Positions 1-13,300 of a stretch of DNA of 64,000 nt are shown in pieces (position 1 is the first letter of the stretch; the number at the start of each line of letters is the position of its first letter). Origin of the DNA: Nautilus pompilius (lineage: Eukaryota; Mollusca; Cephalopoda; Nautilida; Nautilidae); the NCBI GenBank assembly GCA_018389105.1, contig JACATO010000329.1:1281501-1345500 (forward strand). Direction: 5' to 3'. The notes beneath the pieces are model-generated. The model worked only from the letters and a program-made list of their open reading frames with translations. It was not told the origin of the DNA and searched no databases. Made by a program: the position numbers and the translations under genes.

Positions 1-259
1 TTGAGGCTTTACATCTGTACATTGTTGCTTCATTGAGCAGATTTAAGAAACCCCAGGTTGTCATTTTTAAAACAGTTTTGCTTCATCCTTGTCCTATTCT
101 TAACTGGATCAAAGTCTTCTACCATGAAGACCAATTTTCAAAATCTTTAACACTCAAACCACTTTCCAAAATGTTAATAATTTGTTTGGCAGATCATGAT
201 ATCTCTGATAATTTAATCAAACCATTAGTATGAATTTAATTTAATTTGTTTGCTTTCAG
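1..259 (+). other. Intron of SLC29
   Basis: AT-rich sequence leading to the pyrimidine-rich acceptor TTTGCTTTCAG at 249–259. No coding similarity is seen. Confidence 0.7.
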
Positions 260-3200
260 GCTCTGGGTGGAACTTTAGCTGCGGTAGCCAACATTATTTC
301 AAAAGCATCAAGTGATTCGGTACAGACCAGTGCCATTGGCTTCTTCCTATCAGCAGCAGCCATTACTGTCATAGCCTTAATAGGCTACTTCATGCTACAT
401 TTCAATGTAAGTAAGTGCTCTTGGAAAACATCTGTAAACAAGAATGCAATTCTGCAACACTGTATTGATTTATTTACCTGGCAGATGTAGTACATTTATA
501 GTTATTACTGTTTTACAAGGCACAGCATAATTTTGTGCAGCAGTGTAGCCTTATTGCATAAGATATGGTAAAAACAGGAATTTTCATACATTCCAACCCT
601 TCTGATTTGACATGATTATTCCTATTTTGACACCTGATTCCACATTCCTTGTTTATTTGAATTTAGAAAAAAAAAATTATTGGTCAAATTAAGTTGATGT
701 CTTAATCAGCTTAGTATCAAAGCTTGAAGTGGCATCAGTGAACTCGAGAAAGTCTTATCATGCTGCAAGTTGCTAGTTTACTCATCCTATTCAAACAGAC
801 ACTAAACTGAAGCTACAGACTTCATCTTCACCTCCTATTGGCACTGAAGAAAATACAAGTTTGGGAATTTAAATTGTAGGAGAATGCCTTAATCATCCAC
901 TATGCTGCCTATATTTGATGCTGAAAATTGTTACTCCAAGAATAAAATCTGTCTGTACCTAATGCATTATATTTGGTGGCAACAATTTCCATACTTAAAA
1001 CATTCTCAGAGGCAAGCAAACACCATCAAGTAGCCAGAATCTCTTTCAAATATAAAATGCTGTACAGTTGCATATGCTTACATCCTGAATGCTCTCTCTC
1101 ACTTGGAGATGAAGTAACTGTCACCACTGTTCCTGAATATGCCAGTTTCTCAATGTAATTTTTTTTTTTATACCAAGATAATTCGTTTCTGCTGCCATCC
1201 CCGTATAAGGCCAACATGAGTGCAGATGTTGTTGTTAAGAACAGTCATGCTGTGCTCTAGTTTGATAATCTGAATTCAGATGATGATTATATCCTAGGTT
1301 TTCTCACTGTCAAGATGGGATGGTAAATTATTTCCTCCTCTGTCTAGAATATCGAAGAGCAGAAACCTTATTTGTTAAACTTGAGATTAACTACACAAAA
1401 GACATTGTTTCCCAATTTTGATCAAAACTTTCGCATTTTGCTTTCTGAAACTCTCAAAGCTTTATAAACGTCATGGTTAGTTGTAGTGTTGAATGGTTTA
1501 ATTATGGTAATCATGATGGGGGGGTCTGACTACTGATTAAACCCCTTTAGATCATCCCTGCCAACAGAAAGGACACTTTTTTTATGTTCTTCAAGCTCTT
1601 TTGTATGTGGTCCGTTCAGTTGGTCAGAATGATTATTCTGTTCGCCAGAATTTTATCAAAAAGGACTACACACTGTTGCTCTTATGTGAAATCAATCTGA
1701 TTTTTACCCCCCCAATCAATCTTTACTTTTTTTTTTTAAAAAATTAAAATTGTTTTATTAAACATTATTTCAATCAATTTTCTGACTGGATTTCCTTTGG
1801 AGATAAAACAGATGTGGATTACACATGGCACATATCTATCTGGTGGGGAACCCTATAGAACTTCTCTGAATAGAAGCAGGGGAAACTGGAGCACCCAGAA
1901 GAAACCTATACAGACAAGCTGGTGGAGAAACCCCATCACCATTAAGACACCATGCTTCGTCAGAAACTGAACTCTGGTTGCCATGATAATGAGCCAGCAT
2001 GTTCATCTGCCAGCCAATTGTTATTTTCATTATCAAAGTGTGTGTGTTAAACGTCTTATATTTATTTGCTACACAGGGAGATATAGCCGAGAGGATAAGT
2101 TAACTGTCTACTGATCAAAGCAAACTTTACCAGTGATATTTTTCGCATACTCAACAAAAGACTTTTAATAGACATTGTTACGAAGCATTCATGTTTGTAG
2201 ACATAGTAGCTTTGTTTAGGATGTTTTGCTAGACTGGAGAGTAATTTTTTTCAAAAAATACAGTACCTTGATTTGCTCAGATTGATAGCATTTCAGTTAT
2301 TTTAATTTAATTTAATTTATTTGCAGAGTTTTGCTAGATATTACATGTGTGAAAAAGGTAAGTATTACTTTTTTTATTATATAGTTTACTGTGGGAGTTT
2401 TTGGTATTTTGTTATAAATCCGGTAAATTCTTTTAGCTATTATTGACATTCATAAAAGACTGATACACTCAGCTTTAAATGCAATCCTGAAAAAAACTGG
2501 AAAAAATCTGTTTTTATTCATATTTATAAAATAGATCTTTAAAGAGACCACAGCCAAGATTTGGTAGACAGACAGTGAACAACTTCAGCCTCACTGATGA
2601 CCTCCTACAACTCTTTCCAAGTAAACAAAAGAAACTGCTCATGGGAAGATAACTCACTTCTCATCTGTCACCAAACATTTTTTTTGTCTCCATCAATGGA
2701 ATAATTTACAAATTTCTATGCATTTTTAGTAAGAAAATGAGAAATAGTTATAGATGGGCAGCAGGTGGCCAAGTGCAAAACACATTGGTCTGCTGGGACT
2801 ATGTTGATGCAAACCTCGCATAGCTGTGGTTTCTTTCTGCACTTCTGTATCAGTCCAGCAGTGTAGAATTTCTTTGATTTTCACCCACAACTTACTAGAG
2901 AAGTTCTAGTAGAGACTTTGTTTCTTGTTGAAGATGGAAATGCTAGGCTCCATGGGGTGCAAAAACGGTGGCACTTTTTAACATTAACCAAGAATTAAGT
3001 TGACTTGATATAATGGCAAACATCATCAAAAATTTGGAACTTTTACATAATTTTATTTAAAAGTAAACTATATAAGATCATTAGCAAGCAGTTGAAATAA
3101 TTTTTTTTTCCCCACACATTGTTCAGAGTTCAGTGCCTTTTATGTCCAGTAGTGAGACAACATTGTCATGCTGAGATACTAGGCATTAATGAACTATGTA

Positions 3201-4351
3201 GAAAGTTATTGTTAATTATACAATGTCACTACTACATTTTTCACTTAATGACATTGCAATTTTTGGTAAATTTTTTAAGAAAGGTTTGGGATCTTGGTGA
3301 TAAGGCCAGGTGGACAGCAGAGGGTTATGTGCATCCAACCATTTTGAGGTCCTGGGCTCAGTTCTCATTTGGACCTGACTCAGTTTGCCAATCTCCCACA
3401 CCATGGTTTCTTTTTCTACTGGTCTTTTCCAGGTGCTCTGGATTTTTACCCTTAACCTTCACACACAGTTAGGCAGGTAATTCTTAACTGGCTTGTGTTA
3501 TTGACCACTGCTCAAGAGGTTTCCTAAGTTGTTGCTTGGTCACCATTGCTGGTGCCCCCTTATCACACTGCGATAAGAAACCAGGGAGGAGGGTTTGTAA
3601 GCTTTGTGCTTGCTTAGTGTTAGGTTACAGTTCTTTGCTTGATAAGGACCAGGCAAGAACCAATATGTCCTCTGCATATAATTCAGCAGGTGAGTAGTCT
3701 CTACCTGCTTATTTCCATGACATCAAGTTACTTCTTCACAGTCAGGGTTCATTGTAAAAAAAACTGGACTACTGTACAGAAAGGAACTGGAACCAAAATC
3801 TTCTTTCAGGCTCATCAAAATTGTTGGTGTAAAACCTAACCGTTCATTTGATTTGAACGCTTTCCTAGTTTTGTATTTAATGGTTCTGGTGACATCATTT
3901 TAGTACACTTTTCTTGCAGGCTTATGCAGATTCTAATAAGATACATTAATATCACTCTTCTCACAAGTTCCCTGAATATGTAATTTAAGAATTAGTTTTC
4001 TTTAATTGTTGAATTATCTTGAACATTGTTGTTGTAGTTTGGACATTGATTACACTTCAAAAACAGTTACATTAAAATTTAGTTAGCAAATAAAAACAAT
4101 TTTCAGGGTGTTGGTACATAAAGTTCACAGTGGACATGTATGTATAGTAGATTAGCAAGATGTGAAAATGAAATGGTGATTAGCACACTTTTGTTGCTGA
4201 AACCTACCACGTATTGTGGAATTGTTTGTAGGTTAACCATTGGAGCATTTTTCCAGCAATGCATACAAGATTTTCTTCCATGCCAATATTTAGCTATTCT
4301 TTGAAGGGTAGAAAGATTGCACTTTTTAATCATTTTCCTTTTTTTCTATTT

Positions 4352-4395
<44 letters not shown>

Positions 4396-7300
4396 CCTCT
4401 CTCTCTCTCTCTTTAAATATGTAGTAACCCTGACTGACTGGAGCTACAGGCTGGGTGATGCTGGTGAAGGTAATGTGAACCAGAAATTCAATATATACAT
4501 ATATATATATATATATAAATTAGAAATATCTGCAAACTCAGACTCATGAGGCAGGGCTGGTGGATTGCTTTAAGAAGTGGAGGGGCAAAATATTTGACCT
4601 GCCAAGATTAATTTCGAAAAAGTCGTATGGTTGAAATTTAATCAGACTTTTAAAGCAAAGTTTGGAAAGCAAGACACGCGAACTACAAATCTTTTGTTGG
4701 ACAGTGAGACATGGTGTTCAGAAGTGTAACCATCCTGCCAAAATCAGGACATCCGGTTACTTTTTTACTGGAAAAGTAAGGCGTCTGCCCCTGGCATTCT
4801 CCCCCATCCAATATTTCACCAGCCTTGCAGAGTATGTTGGAATTTGAATGGTTAGAAGAGGACCCAGTAAAATACATAATGATGAAAAATGTCTTACTGA
4901 AACTACTGCTGAGTTCTTTCCACAAGTCTCTTTGCTTCTAGTGTTAAATCGGATCGTTGTATAGATTACACACATTTTATGATGGTAAATGTCAGAACTA
5001 GTTTTGTTGGAACACTTGCCAATCTGTCTACTGGTGAGCAGGCATCTCTGCATCTGCCTGAGCTGGAGAGTTTGGTTTTGTACATAACATAACCGAAAAC
5101 TGCATAGGTTTGGTGTGGATGATAACAGGTTATTAACCAGGTTTTCTTCTAACTCCAAATAAAAAATTATTAAGTCTTTTCTTACCTGAAGTCCTAAACT
5201 TAGTTTTATGATCGGAACTCACCCATTTTTTTTTTTTTTTCCCTCTCATTCTTTCTCAGGTTCTCATTGACAATAAGGGTAGGCTGCCTGTAAGGTCGGA
5301 AAGTTTTCCTAGATAACCTTTAAAAAAAGTTTTTTTTTTTTTTTAAATTCAACATCTATAAGAGAGACAACCCTGGTGAGGCATAGTGCCACAGTTGTCC
5401 ACTAGAGAGCGTGTCTTGCGCCATGAGGGTCTGACATGTCTGCTCTTGGCAGGAAAATTCCTGGTAGAACTTTTAATTTTTAGATGTTGGAGGAAACTCG
5501 TCTGGCTGGCTGGTGAAGAAGAGTGAGAAACCATGCCAGAGAGGTAGCAGGATTAAACTTGAACCCTTAGCTTTGGCAGTCCAGTAGCCTAACCAAGCAA
5601 TGACTATTATCTTCTAGTGACAGCATCTGTTTTTGAGCAAATGATGCCCCTCCCCCCTTTATTTATCTGTTTTTTAAAAATATGTTTGAGTATTTAATCC
5701 CCAATGAAACCACCCAGTACACCAATGATGCTTCCATTTTCTACATAATTACCAGTTAGTTGAACTTTCATTGTAGGTAAATGTCAGTTTGGCTCCATTA
5801 TGAATCAGAAGCTTTACTGAGCTTATGCCCAAACTGGTAAACCAATTACTTATGGCTGGCACAATTTATAAATGCATTGTTTAATCTCCAAAGATAATAG
5901 GATGATATTAACATTCTTGATGAAGAATACGTTTAAATGGATCTGAGTGATGAGATCTTTTGTCTGCAACAAATGTAAGATGAAAATCTATGAAAGAAAG
6001 GACTAACTGCTTTTGGATAGATGGATCAGCAACTTTGTTAGTATCCTTAACTTTCTGTGTCAATAACTTAATGTGTACTTTGCATTACAATGAAAGGGTC
6101 TATATAAACTGGAAACTTGTGAATAGATGAAAGCCATATGCTTGTATATCAATGTCAATCACACACAAAATTAGTTGCTGACTCAAGCACAAAAAAATAA
6201 AAAATAATTTTGATTTTGATAATCCATTGATCTTAAAGCAACAGTAATTGTTACAAACTATCTGGAATTCAAAAGGACAACCAACAGACATGCCTGTATT
6301 GGGCTAATGCTAGCAATATACCGTTTTGCACTGGCACCGTTGGCCCGTTACACAGGTTATTGGGCCAATGCTGGGCCAATACCGGCCTTCCATTACGACA
6401 TGAGTTTTTCCACAAACTATATTGGCCCAGCATCGGGCGTACTGGCTCCATGCTGTCATGTTAATTGGGAAGGTATCTAGATGTATTCTGTCAGTGAAGA
6501 ATGTTTCAACTGTTATCACTTAGGCATCTGTAGTTGTAGTTGAGGAAGACATACTATTAGACATGATGCTCCCACTGGCTGACCTTTTCTAAACAGCCTC
6601 TTGCCACTGGTGGTGAAAGAGGGATGGGTTTGCAAGAAAGTGATCTGGAGCAAGATGAACACTGCTTATATGGAGGGCTTTCCTTGCCTGTCAAACAGTG
6701 CTGAAAACATGAAGAAGAACGATTCTTACAGAGCATTTTTTTCCATAAGAAGCAAGCATTGCATCTTGTGGCCCATGATATAATCCAGCCATACCTCTTC
6801 CAGCTGTTTGACCTCTAGATCCATTATGAATCTGTGGCAACTGCTCCTTGTAATGCCTAATGAAGCATGCAAGTGGTATGGATAAAGCAGCTGGTGAAGG
6901 AGCAACATTTTTAAAAGAGTAAAGAAAAGGCAGTGAAGGCATCAGATAGGGGCCCAGTATTAACTGGTAAATGTGACTTGTATTATACCATGAACTGAGT
7001 CAGTCAGGGTGCTAGACTAAGCATAGATTATTTCAAAGAGGCTCTGCTATTTTCTGCTGTGTTATTGATTTCATACCACAAGCTAAGATAGATAGTGATC
7101 TGATTAGATTGTTCTCAGGAACTTGGGGCAGGGTTACCTATCAAGTCAAACAGGAGGTGAATTCTATTCTAGAACAGTAAAGCAACTGGTTAGCTTTTGT
7201 GACTTCCATGAGCACAGGAGAGAAGCCAAAAATGATTGTTATACCTTTTACATGCCCTACTGAATAGTACATACAATGTGTAATTTGTGCTTGAATTTAT

Positions 7301-10300
7301 GGATTTTTTTGATAATGGACTGAGCTTATAAATTCAATTTGCATTTTCGAGAATGATTATCATTTTGCATGATTTAATTTTGTAATATTACAGAAGTTTC
7401 AGAGTGAATGTTGCAAAAGCTATTCAGTTTTTATAAATTTGGTCTGTCTCTTTTTCTGTCTATTAACCACATTTTACATTGGATTTAACCAATCTGAATG
7501 CTACTGACAGACTGTAAAAGTTTAGACAATCACAAAATCTCTCATCCTGTTTATAACTAATGAATGGGCTGTCCTGCTTACAAACAGCATCAAGCAACCC
7601 ATAATAACACACTGTTAATTTTGTCATGGTAACCCATGCTGATGTAATTCACTTAAAGTGTTGGCATCATATCTAAGGCATTTCAATGCAGAACGGAGAA
7701 AAGGGTTAACTGAAAAGATAATGAAAACGACACATGAGGAAATACTGCAGTGACTTGAAAATAAACTTTTGTTTGACAAAAGCTCACAGAGAATTAAATT
7801 CTGAGAAGAGAAAAAATGAAGGAGCTTAAGAGCCTAGTGTAAGAGTTAATATGATTTTTATAATATTTCATAAATTAGCAAATTAAGGTTACAGAAGTTA
7901 CTAGAAACATTCAAATGAAGCCTGGCTGAAATAGCCTCATGGTAATGTTATTTATCTAGGTTTCATTTGAATGTCTTTAGTGACTTTTTGGCATGGAGAA
8001 AATGTTTCTGGACTGAAACTGATATCTAATGACATGACTGTGTATATTTTCCAAATGAGGGGTATACAGCAGGCAGCTGGCTAAACGTTTATCATGGCTG
8101 TAGAGTTCCAATGAAAATGTTTGAATTTAGACATTTTTTTGGTATCATCATTTGATTTTAAATCTGTTGCACTTTGATGTTAAGGTTAAGTATAATCAGA
8201 AAACTATGCAGATGGCTGGTATCTTTAACATTTAAACACGTTTTATATACTTGAGAACTTCAAATGGACTTGGCTGAAATGGTATCTGGCTGGGTTTTAT
8301 TTGAACGTCCTTAGCATATGTACATAATGTTATGGATTTTTAGAGAAATTATCTTGTATTGTATCCATACCACCTGTTTTACATTAATAGCCAATACGAT
8401 TTTTTTTCCAAAAATTGTGGAAATTCACAATCTGCTCCCTGACATCAGTTTTTTTGTATTTTTTTTATAGTGAAAACTCACATTTTTTTTGTTTTTTTTT
8501 GTTTTATTTAGTGGTAATTTGTAGCTACAATAACAGGATGCGATGCAATCTTTGTCTTACCTACTAAATTCTTTCCATCTGTCTGCATGGAAGCATTTTC
8601 CATTTTCACCATTCTTTGAATTTTGGGTGATTAAGTGTGTTGCAACTTCTGACCGCAACCATTTTTTTAAACTAAAAGCATACATACGACGTTATTTTAT
8701 CCCTATTTGTCGCATATCCCACGATTTAGCGCTCAAAATTTAGCTACAGCTTTGTTTGCATGACTAGCAAGGGCTGGCCACATCTTGCGTGTGTTCATTT
8801 TCTTCTGATGATGCTTATTTTAAATCACACTGTTGGACTTAATATTTTCAATTTAAAATCCCAATTACTGATAGAATCTGCCTTTTCTGACTAAACTGAA
8901 AACCTTGCTTTTTTGTTGGGTTTTTGTTTTTAGTTTTAAGATTTCCTGTTTTAGGGTGTCTCATAGGAACAGCCATAATTTCGGGATTCATCACACATTT
9001 TACTGATCCACTAATTTTGTTTGACAATAAATTGTATTCATACTCTTATTGGCTCAGGCCCCAAACTGAGACTGAACCAGTGATAAATGAGGTTGCTTTC
9101 TTACTTGAGAGTATTACTCTCATGATCCCTTCCAAGAAATGCTGGTTAAACTTTAGAAACTGTATTTACATGTCAGCATTCACTTCTCAGACAGAGAGAG
9201 GGGGGTGGCCCAGATTATTCTGCAAATGTGTTTGTCTTTATGAAAATGTTGCAACTGTTTTGATTGCATTTCAACTAAAAATGACCTAACTACAACTTAT
9301 AGGCCCCTTTTATGTCTATAGTTATTCATTTTACTTTCTTTCCATGTCTTACATGTAACCTATTGAGCAACCATTTGGATCTCTAACATGTGACTGGAAT
9401 GAGCCAGAAAAGGAAAATAATGGACCATTTTGTATCAAATTTTCCTCAAGCTGCAAAATAATTAGCTCCACTACTACTACTACTACTACAAAGACCTCTT
9501 TTGGGTCTTTATAACATCTTTAAAAATTTGTGGCATTTTGTTAATCAATTTGCCAAAAGATTCTGGTGATAGGATATTCCAAGCTATAGATATGCATTGC
9601 CATGGCTTTGTCACATTGATTTCTGTTGGCCAAAACCAGCTGGGGCACTGATGGATCGTTTAATAACTGCCTTCTATATACATAGATGGCACATGTGGAA
9701 GAATGCTGGTCCACATTATCATTTTCGTCTGGAAGTGTTTTACTAGTGAAGCCCAAGTATGGACCACCACATGTGTTACCAAGTTTGCTTATTTTCTTGA
9801 TGTGTGATGGATTCCAGCCATTAAAGTGTTGTTCATGATAATGCGAGGCCAGTGGATGTCATCTTTGAGCTGGTACCAGAGGATTTCTTCCACCATGTGG
9901 CTGAGGAGTCTAACCAGTTACTACACCATGGATGGACACCAGAGAGGAGAGATGAAAATGTTCATACAACTATAACTCTGTATTGTTCACTGAGGATTAT
10001 TGGAGTGAGTACAACAAAACTTAGTATCAAAAAGTAATGACATTGAGGAGATTCAAGAAATAGAACCAGTACTGGTAACTCTGTGACAACAATTGTGTGA
10101 TTCTGTCACATTATTTTACTATTTTCACTATAAACTAAATTTTTCCTTTTGTTTTCTGAACATATTTCCGTTTCGCTGTGCAAAGTCATTGGTGCTATTG
10201 GAATCATTCTATGACTTTGTAATGTTTCTTAATAGGGTAGTGGTTTTGGGTTATTGTCTTGTTGCTGGAGAGAATTTTTTCGGTGTTCTTCAACCATTAT

Positions 10301-13300
10301 TTCTTCAATATCGTAAATATCTCCGGATTGATTCACACCAAAACAGGTCCAAATCTTGACATTACCACCTCTGCATTTTATTATAGGAACAATACACTGA
10401 TATACCAACCACTTACCAACCTGTAGGTAGACACATTATGCTTTGAACCAAACCTTGATTTAACTAGTCACAGCATCTTTTTTTTCTCTATTTATCAGTT
10501 GTTTTAGCGGGGCAGCCAGTGGTTAACTTTGTTTGCCTACCAGATCCCTTTTAGCTTTAGTTGCTGCCCTTAATAGCAGCTTTTGTACTGCCACACAGTT
10601 GATCAGATTTAAGGTGTCTTTTTACTGTAGAACCAGACTCTGATATACAGTTGCAACCAGTGTTGGGACTTCTGAGGCTGTAACTTGGCTTCCTTGATTG
10701 TCTCTCTCTTTAATATATTGGTCATCTGCCTTTGATGTTACCTGTTTTTGTTTTTTTTTTTTCTTTATCCCTGTGTGAATATTTTTTTTAGATCTAATGC
10801 ATAATGGAACCTTTCCTGCATATGGAAAATAGTTAGAAATTTATTTCTCAGTATGCAGGGTGCATTTATAATCTGTATTTTAACACTAATATCCTTTATC
10901 CTTTGCCTTAGCAATATTGGATACCGCTTTCCAAAGCCAATATAATATCTTGAGTAATGAAGTTCTGTGCAGTCACCAACTACTAGGAGCTACCTGGTTT
11001 TTCAGTTCATGTGCCTGGCAGGTGGTTCCAACACAATTATTGCATAATTTGTTGGTTCTCTTCCATACACTAAAACCCTTGAGCGGGACTGATGAGTTAT
11101 TTTGAAGAATCCCTAAATCAAAATAAAACTAATCGATTTACAATATTTTTGTAATTGCTAATGTACACCTATGCTATTTTTAGAATTTAATTTGAACCAA
11201 TTATTTATAAATGTTTGTCTTTCCATGCAAATACAAGCTTTTGTTGGGTGTTTTCCTCTAAACGTCTTGAGTAGTGACATATGTTAAATTGGGTGGGTTT
11301 ATGTGCTTGTGCACGCATATGTGTCAGTTACTGCTACTTAGCAAATATCTGTGACTCACCTGTACCTTTTATAGGCCTGGCATTACTCCCTGCAATGGTA
11401 TTTATTCATTAATTTCAAGTCAGTCGTATCCATTCTGATTCGATCTGACTCAGTTCAGTTACAATGCTGCTGCTGTTAGCCAACAACCCAGTATCTCAAG
11501 CAAACCCACTGCGAGCTAGAATTAGAACTGGTTGGTCGTTGCCAACTGAAGAATTTCCTTGAAGTGGGGGTGCTGCAGTAAATAATCAACCCTGATGTTG
11601 TTTTATTACATTAAAAAAAAAAAAAGGAACACGTAATTTCTGTGGTCATGTTACTGAGAAAAATAATATCGGTTTTTGTCTTTTTTTAGATTTTGAAATT
11701 CCCCATGTGCAAGTTGAGAAGGACCTGAAGGCTTCTTTACATGTTTCCATTTATAACATTTTAAAACAAGTGAGTGTTTTTGTCTTGTGCTGCCCTCTGA
11801 TCTGCGCCTGTGTCTAAGACAAGTTATGGACTTTGATGTGTTGGGAATTTTAGTAGGCAAAGTTGTGTTTACGATTGTGAGGTCATAAAAATTGGGAGTA
11901 AATCACAGAATTCCTACCTTCCTTCCTTTGCAAAATGGAACTGCACCAGTGGAGGCGTTTGTCTATCTTCATGCTGAGGCCAGGTGCAGGCTGAAACATC
12001 AGCACAGACTGACAAAAGTAGTTAATGAAGCATTTGATGAACATACCTACTCATTTACACGCTGAAGGCAGCATAAAGGTGGAAGTAGATACGCATGGTT
12101 TTCCCAGATGCGATGATATTGGCCAACAATGAAGCAGAAAATGCATGGAGTAGTTGTTCTCTTTATCACAGCTGTTTATCTGATCACAGCTGATGTAATC
12201 ATGCAACCGGATGTGCAAAAGGAGTCTCTTAAAATTACAAGCAAACAAAATTCCATGTTAAAAAATAAAAAGGAAATGTTCTCATATTTCAACGTAACTG
12301 TTACCAAACCTTTGTGAATTTCTACGATTCATTGTAAATTTCACTAAATCTTTGTACTGTCCTGCAGTTCAATGCAAATGTTAAATCATTGCAACTTCTC
12401 ACAATTTGGTATAAAAGTCGATCATGTGAAAAGTAAGTCTGAAATTACTGCTAAACAACACGATCTTGAATTCAGTACAACATAATAATTATGTATACTT
12501 CAAGTATACTACGTGAAAAGCTGTTTGCATTCATTAGAAAATTTTGTGTTTTAATGTCAGCATCTCTGGATTTATCACTTTGTCTTATTGTCTATTCCTT
12601 CTCTAACAGATCTGGTCCTGGGGCTTGACAGTGTTTCTCATATTTGTTGTCACTTTAGCTGTATTTCCTTCAGTTGCTGCTGCTATCATGTCTGTGCAAA
12701 TGGAAAAACAAAGTCATTGGTCCAGTAAGTATTGCACAGTAATTTGTGTCCTTATGTTTGTTTGTTTATTTTTTTCTTTTTTTATGATTTGATATGGAAA
12801 AACATAAAAACATAGAATAAATTTTATTATTTTACAGATTATCCCACAAGTGATGATTAAATAGCTTTATTTTTTTTCACCAGTGCTTTTAGCATCCGTT
12901 ACATTCATCCAGAATTCCCATCCCTGAATTGTGGTCTCTCTCAGATAGTAATCTGATATCTCTGTTAGCAGAATTATGGAATCTGTCAGATAATGGTAGT
13001 CTAGTCTCCACATCTCTCCCAGTATAATTCTGACCTTAGCATCTTGCATCTGTCACACAGTAGAATCCTGTTAGTAATATTCCAACTGCTATCTATATCT
13101 CTACTAGAGATATTAGTGCTGTCTATTCCTGGTTGCTGGGATAATCCTAATTTGCATTTCTCTCTATTAGTTACATCCCTCTTAGAACAGGATTTTTTAT
13201 ATTAAACTTTGGAATCTTTATTTTTGTCATAGCACACAGTCACTGTGATTTGTCTCTCTTTTTCAGAAACTTACTTTTCGCCGCTAGTCTGCTTCCTCTG

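Larger units (their letters stand above)
2358..11689 (+). other. 9.3-kb SLC29 intron with repeats
   Basis: No coding exon is recognised between the 31-nt microexon and exon 11690–11769. It holds SINE-like copies (about 3290–3470 and 5350–5603), a (CT)n array and an (AT)n array at 4.3–4.5 kb, a GGGCCAAT-rich inverted repeat at 6290–6450, and two copies of a small hairpin family at 7.9 and 8.25 kb. All open frames within it are short and show no family motifs. Confidence 0.6.

Noticed and set aside
411..416. Second GTAAGT four bases after the first SLC29 donor
   Set aside because: Using it would shift the next exon into a stop codon and lose the FARYY motif.
12129..12317. ORF with a signal-peptide-like start (MKQKMHGVVVLFITAVYLIT)
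   Set aside because: Only 62 codons within an SLC29 intron, low-complexity lysine/asparagine tail, no family similarity.
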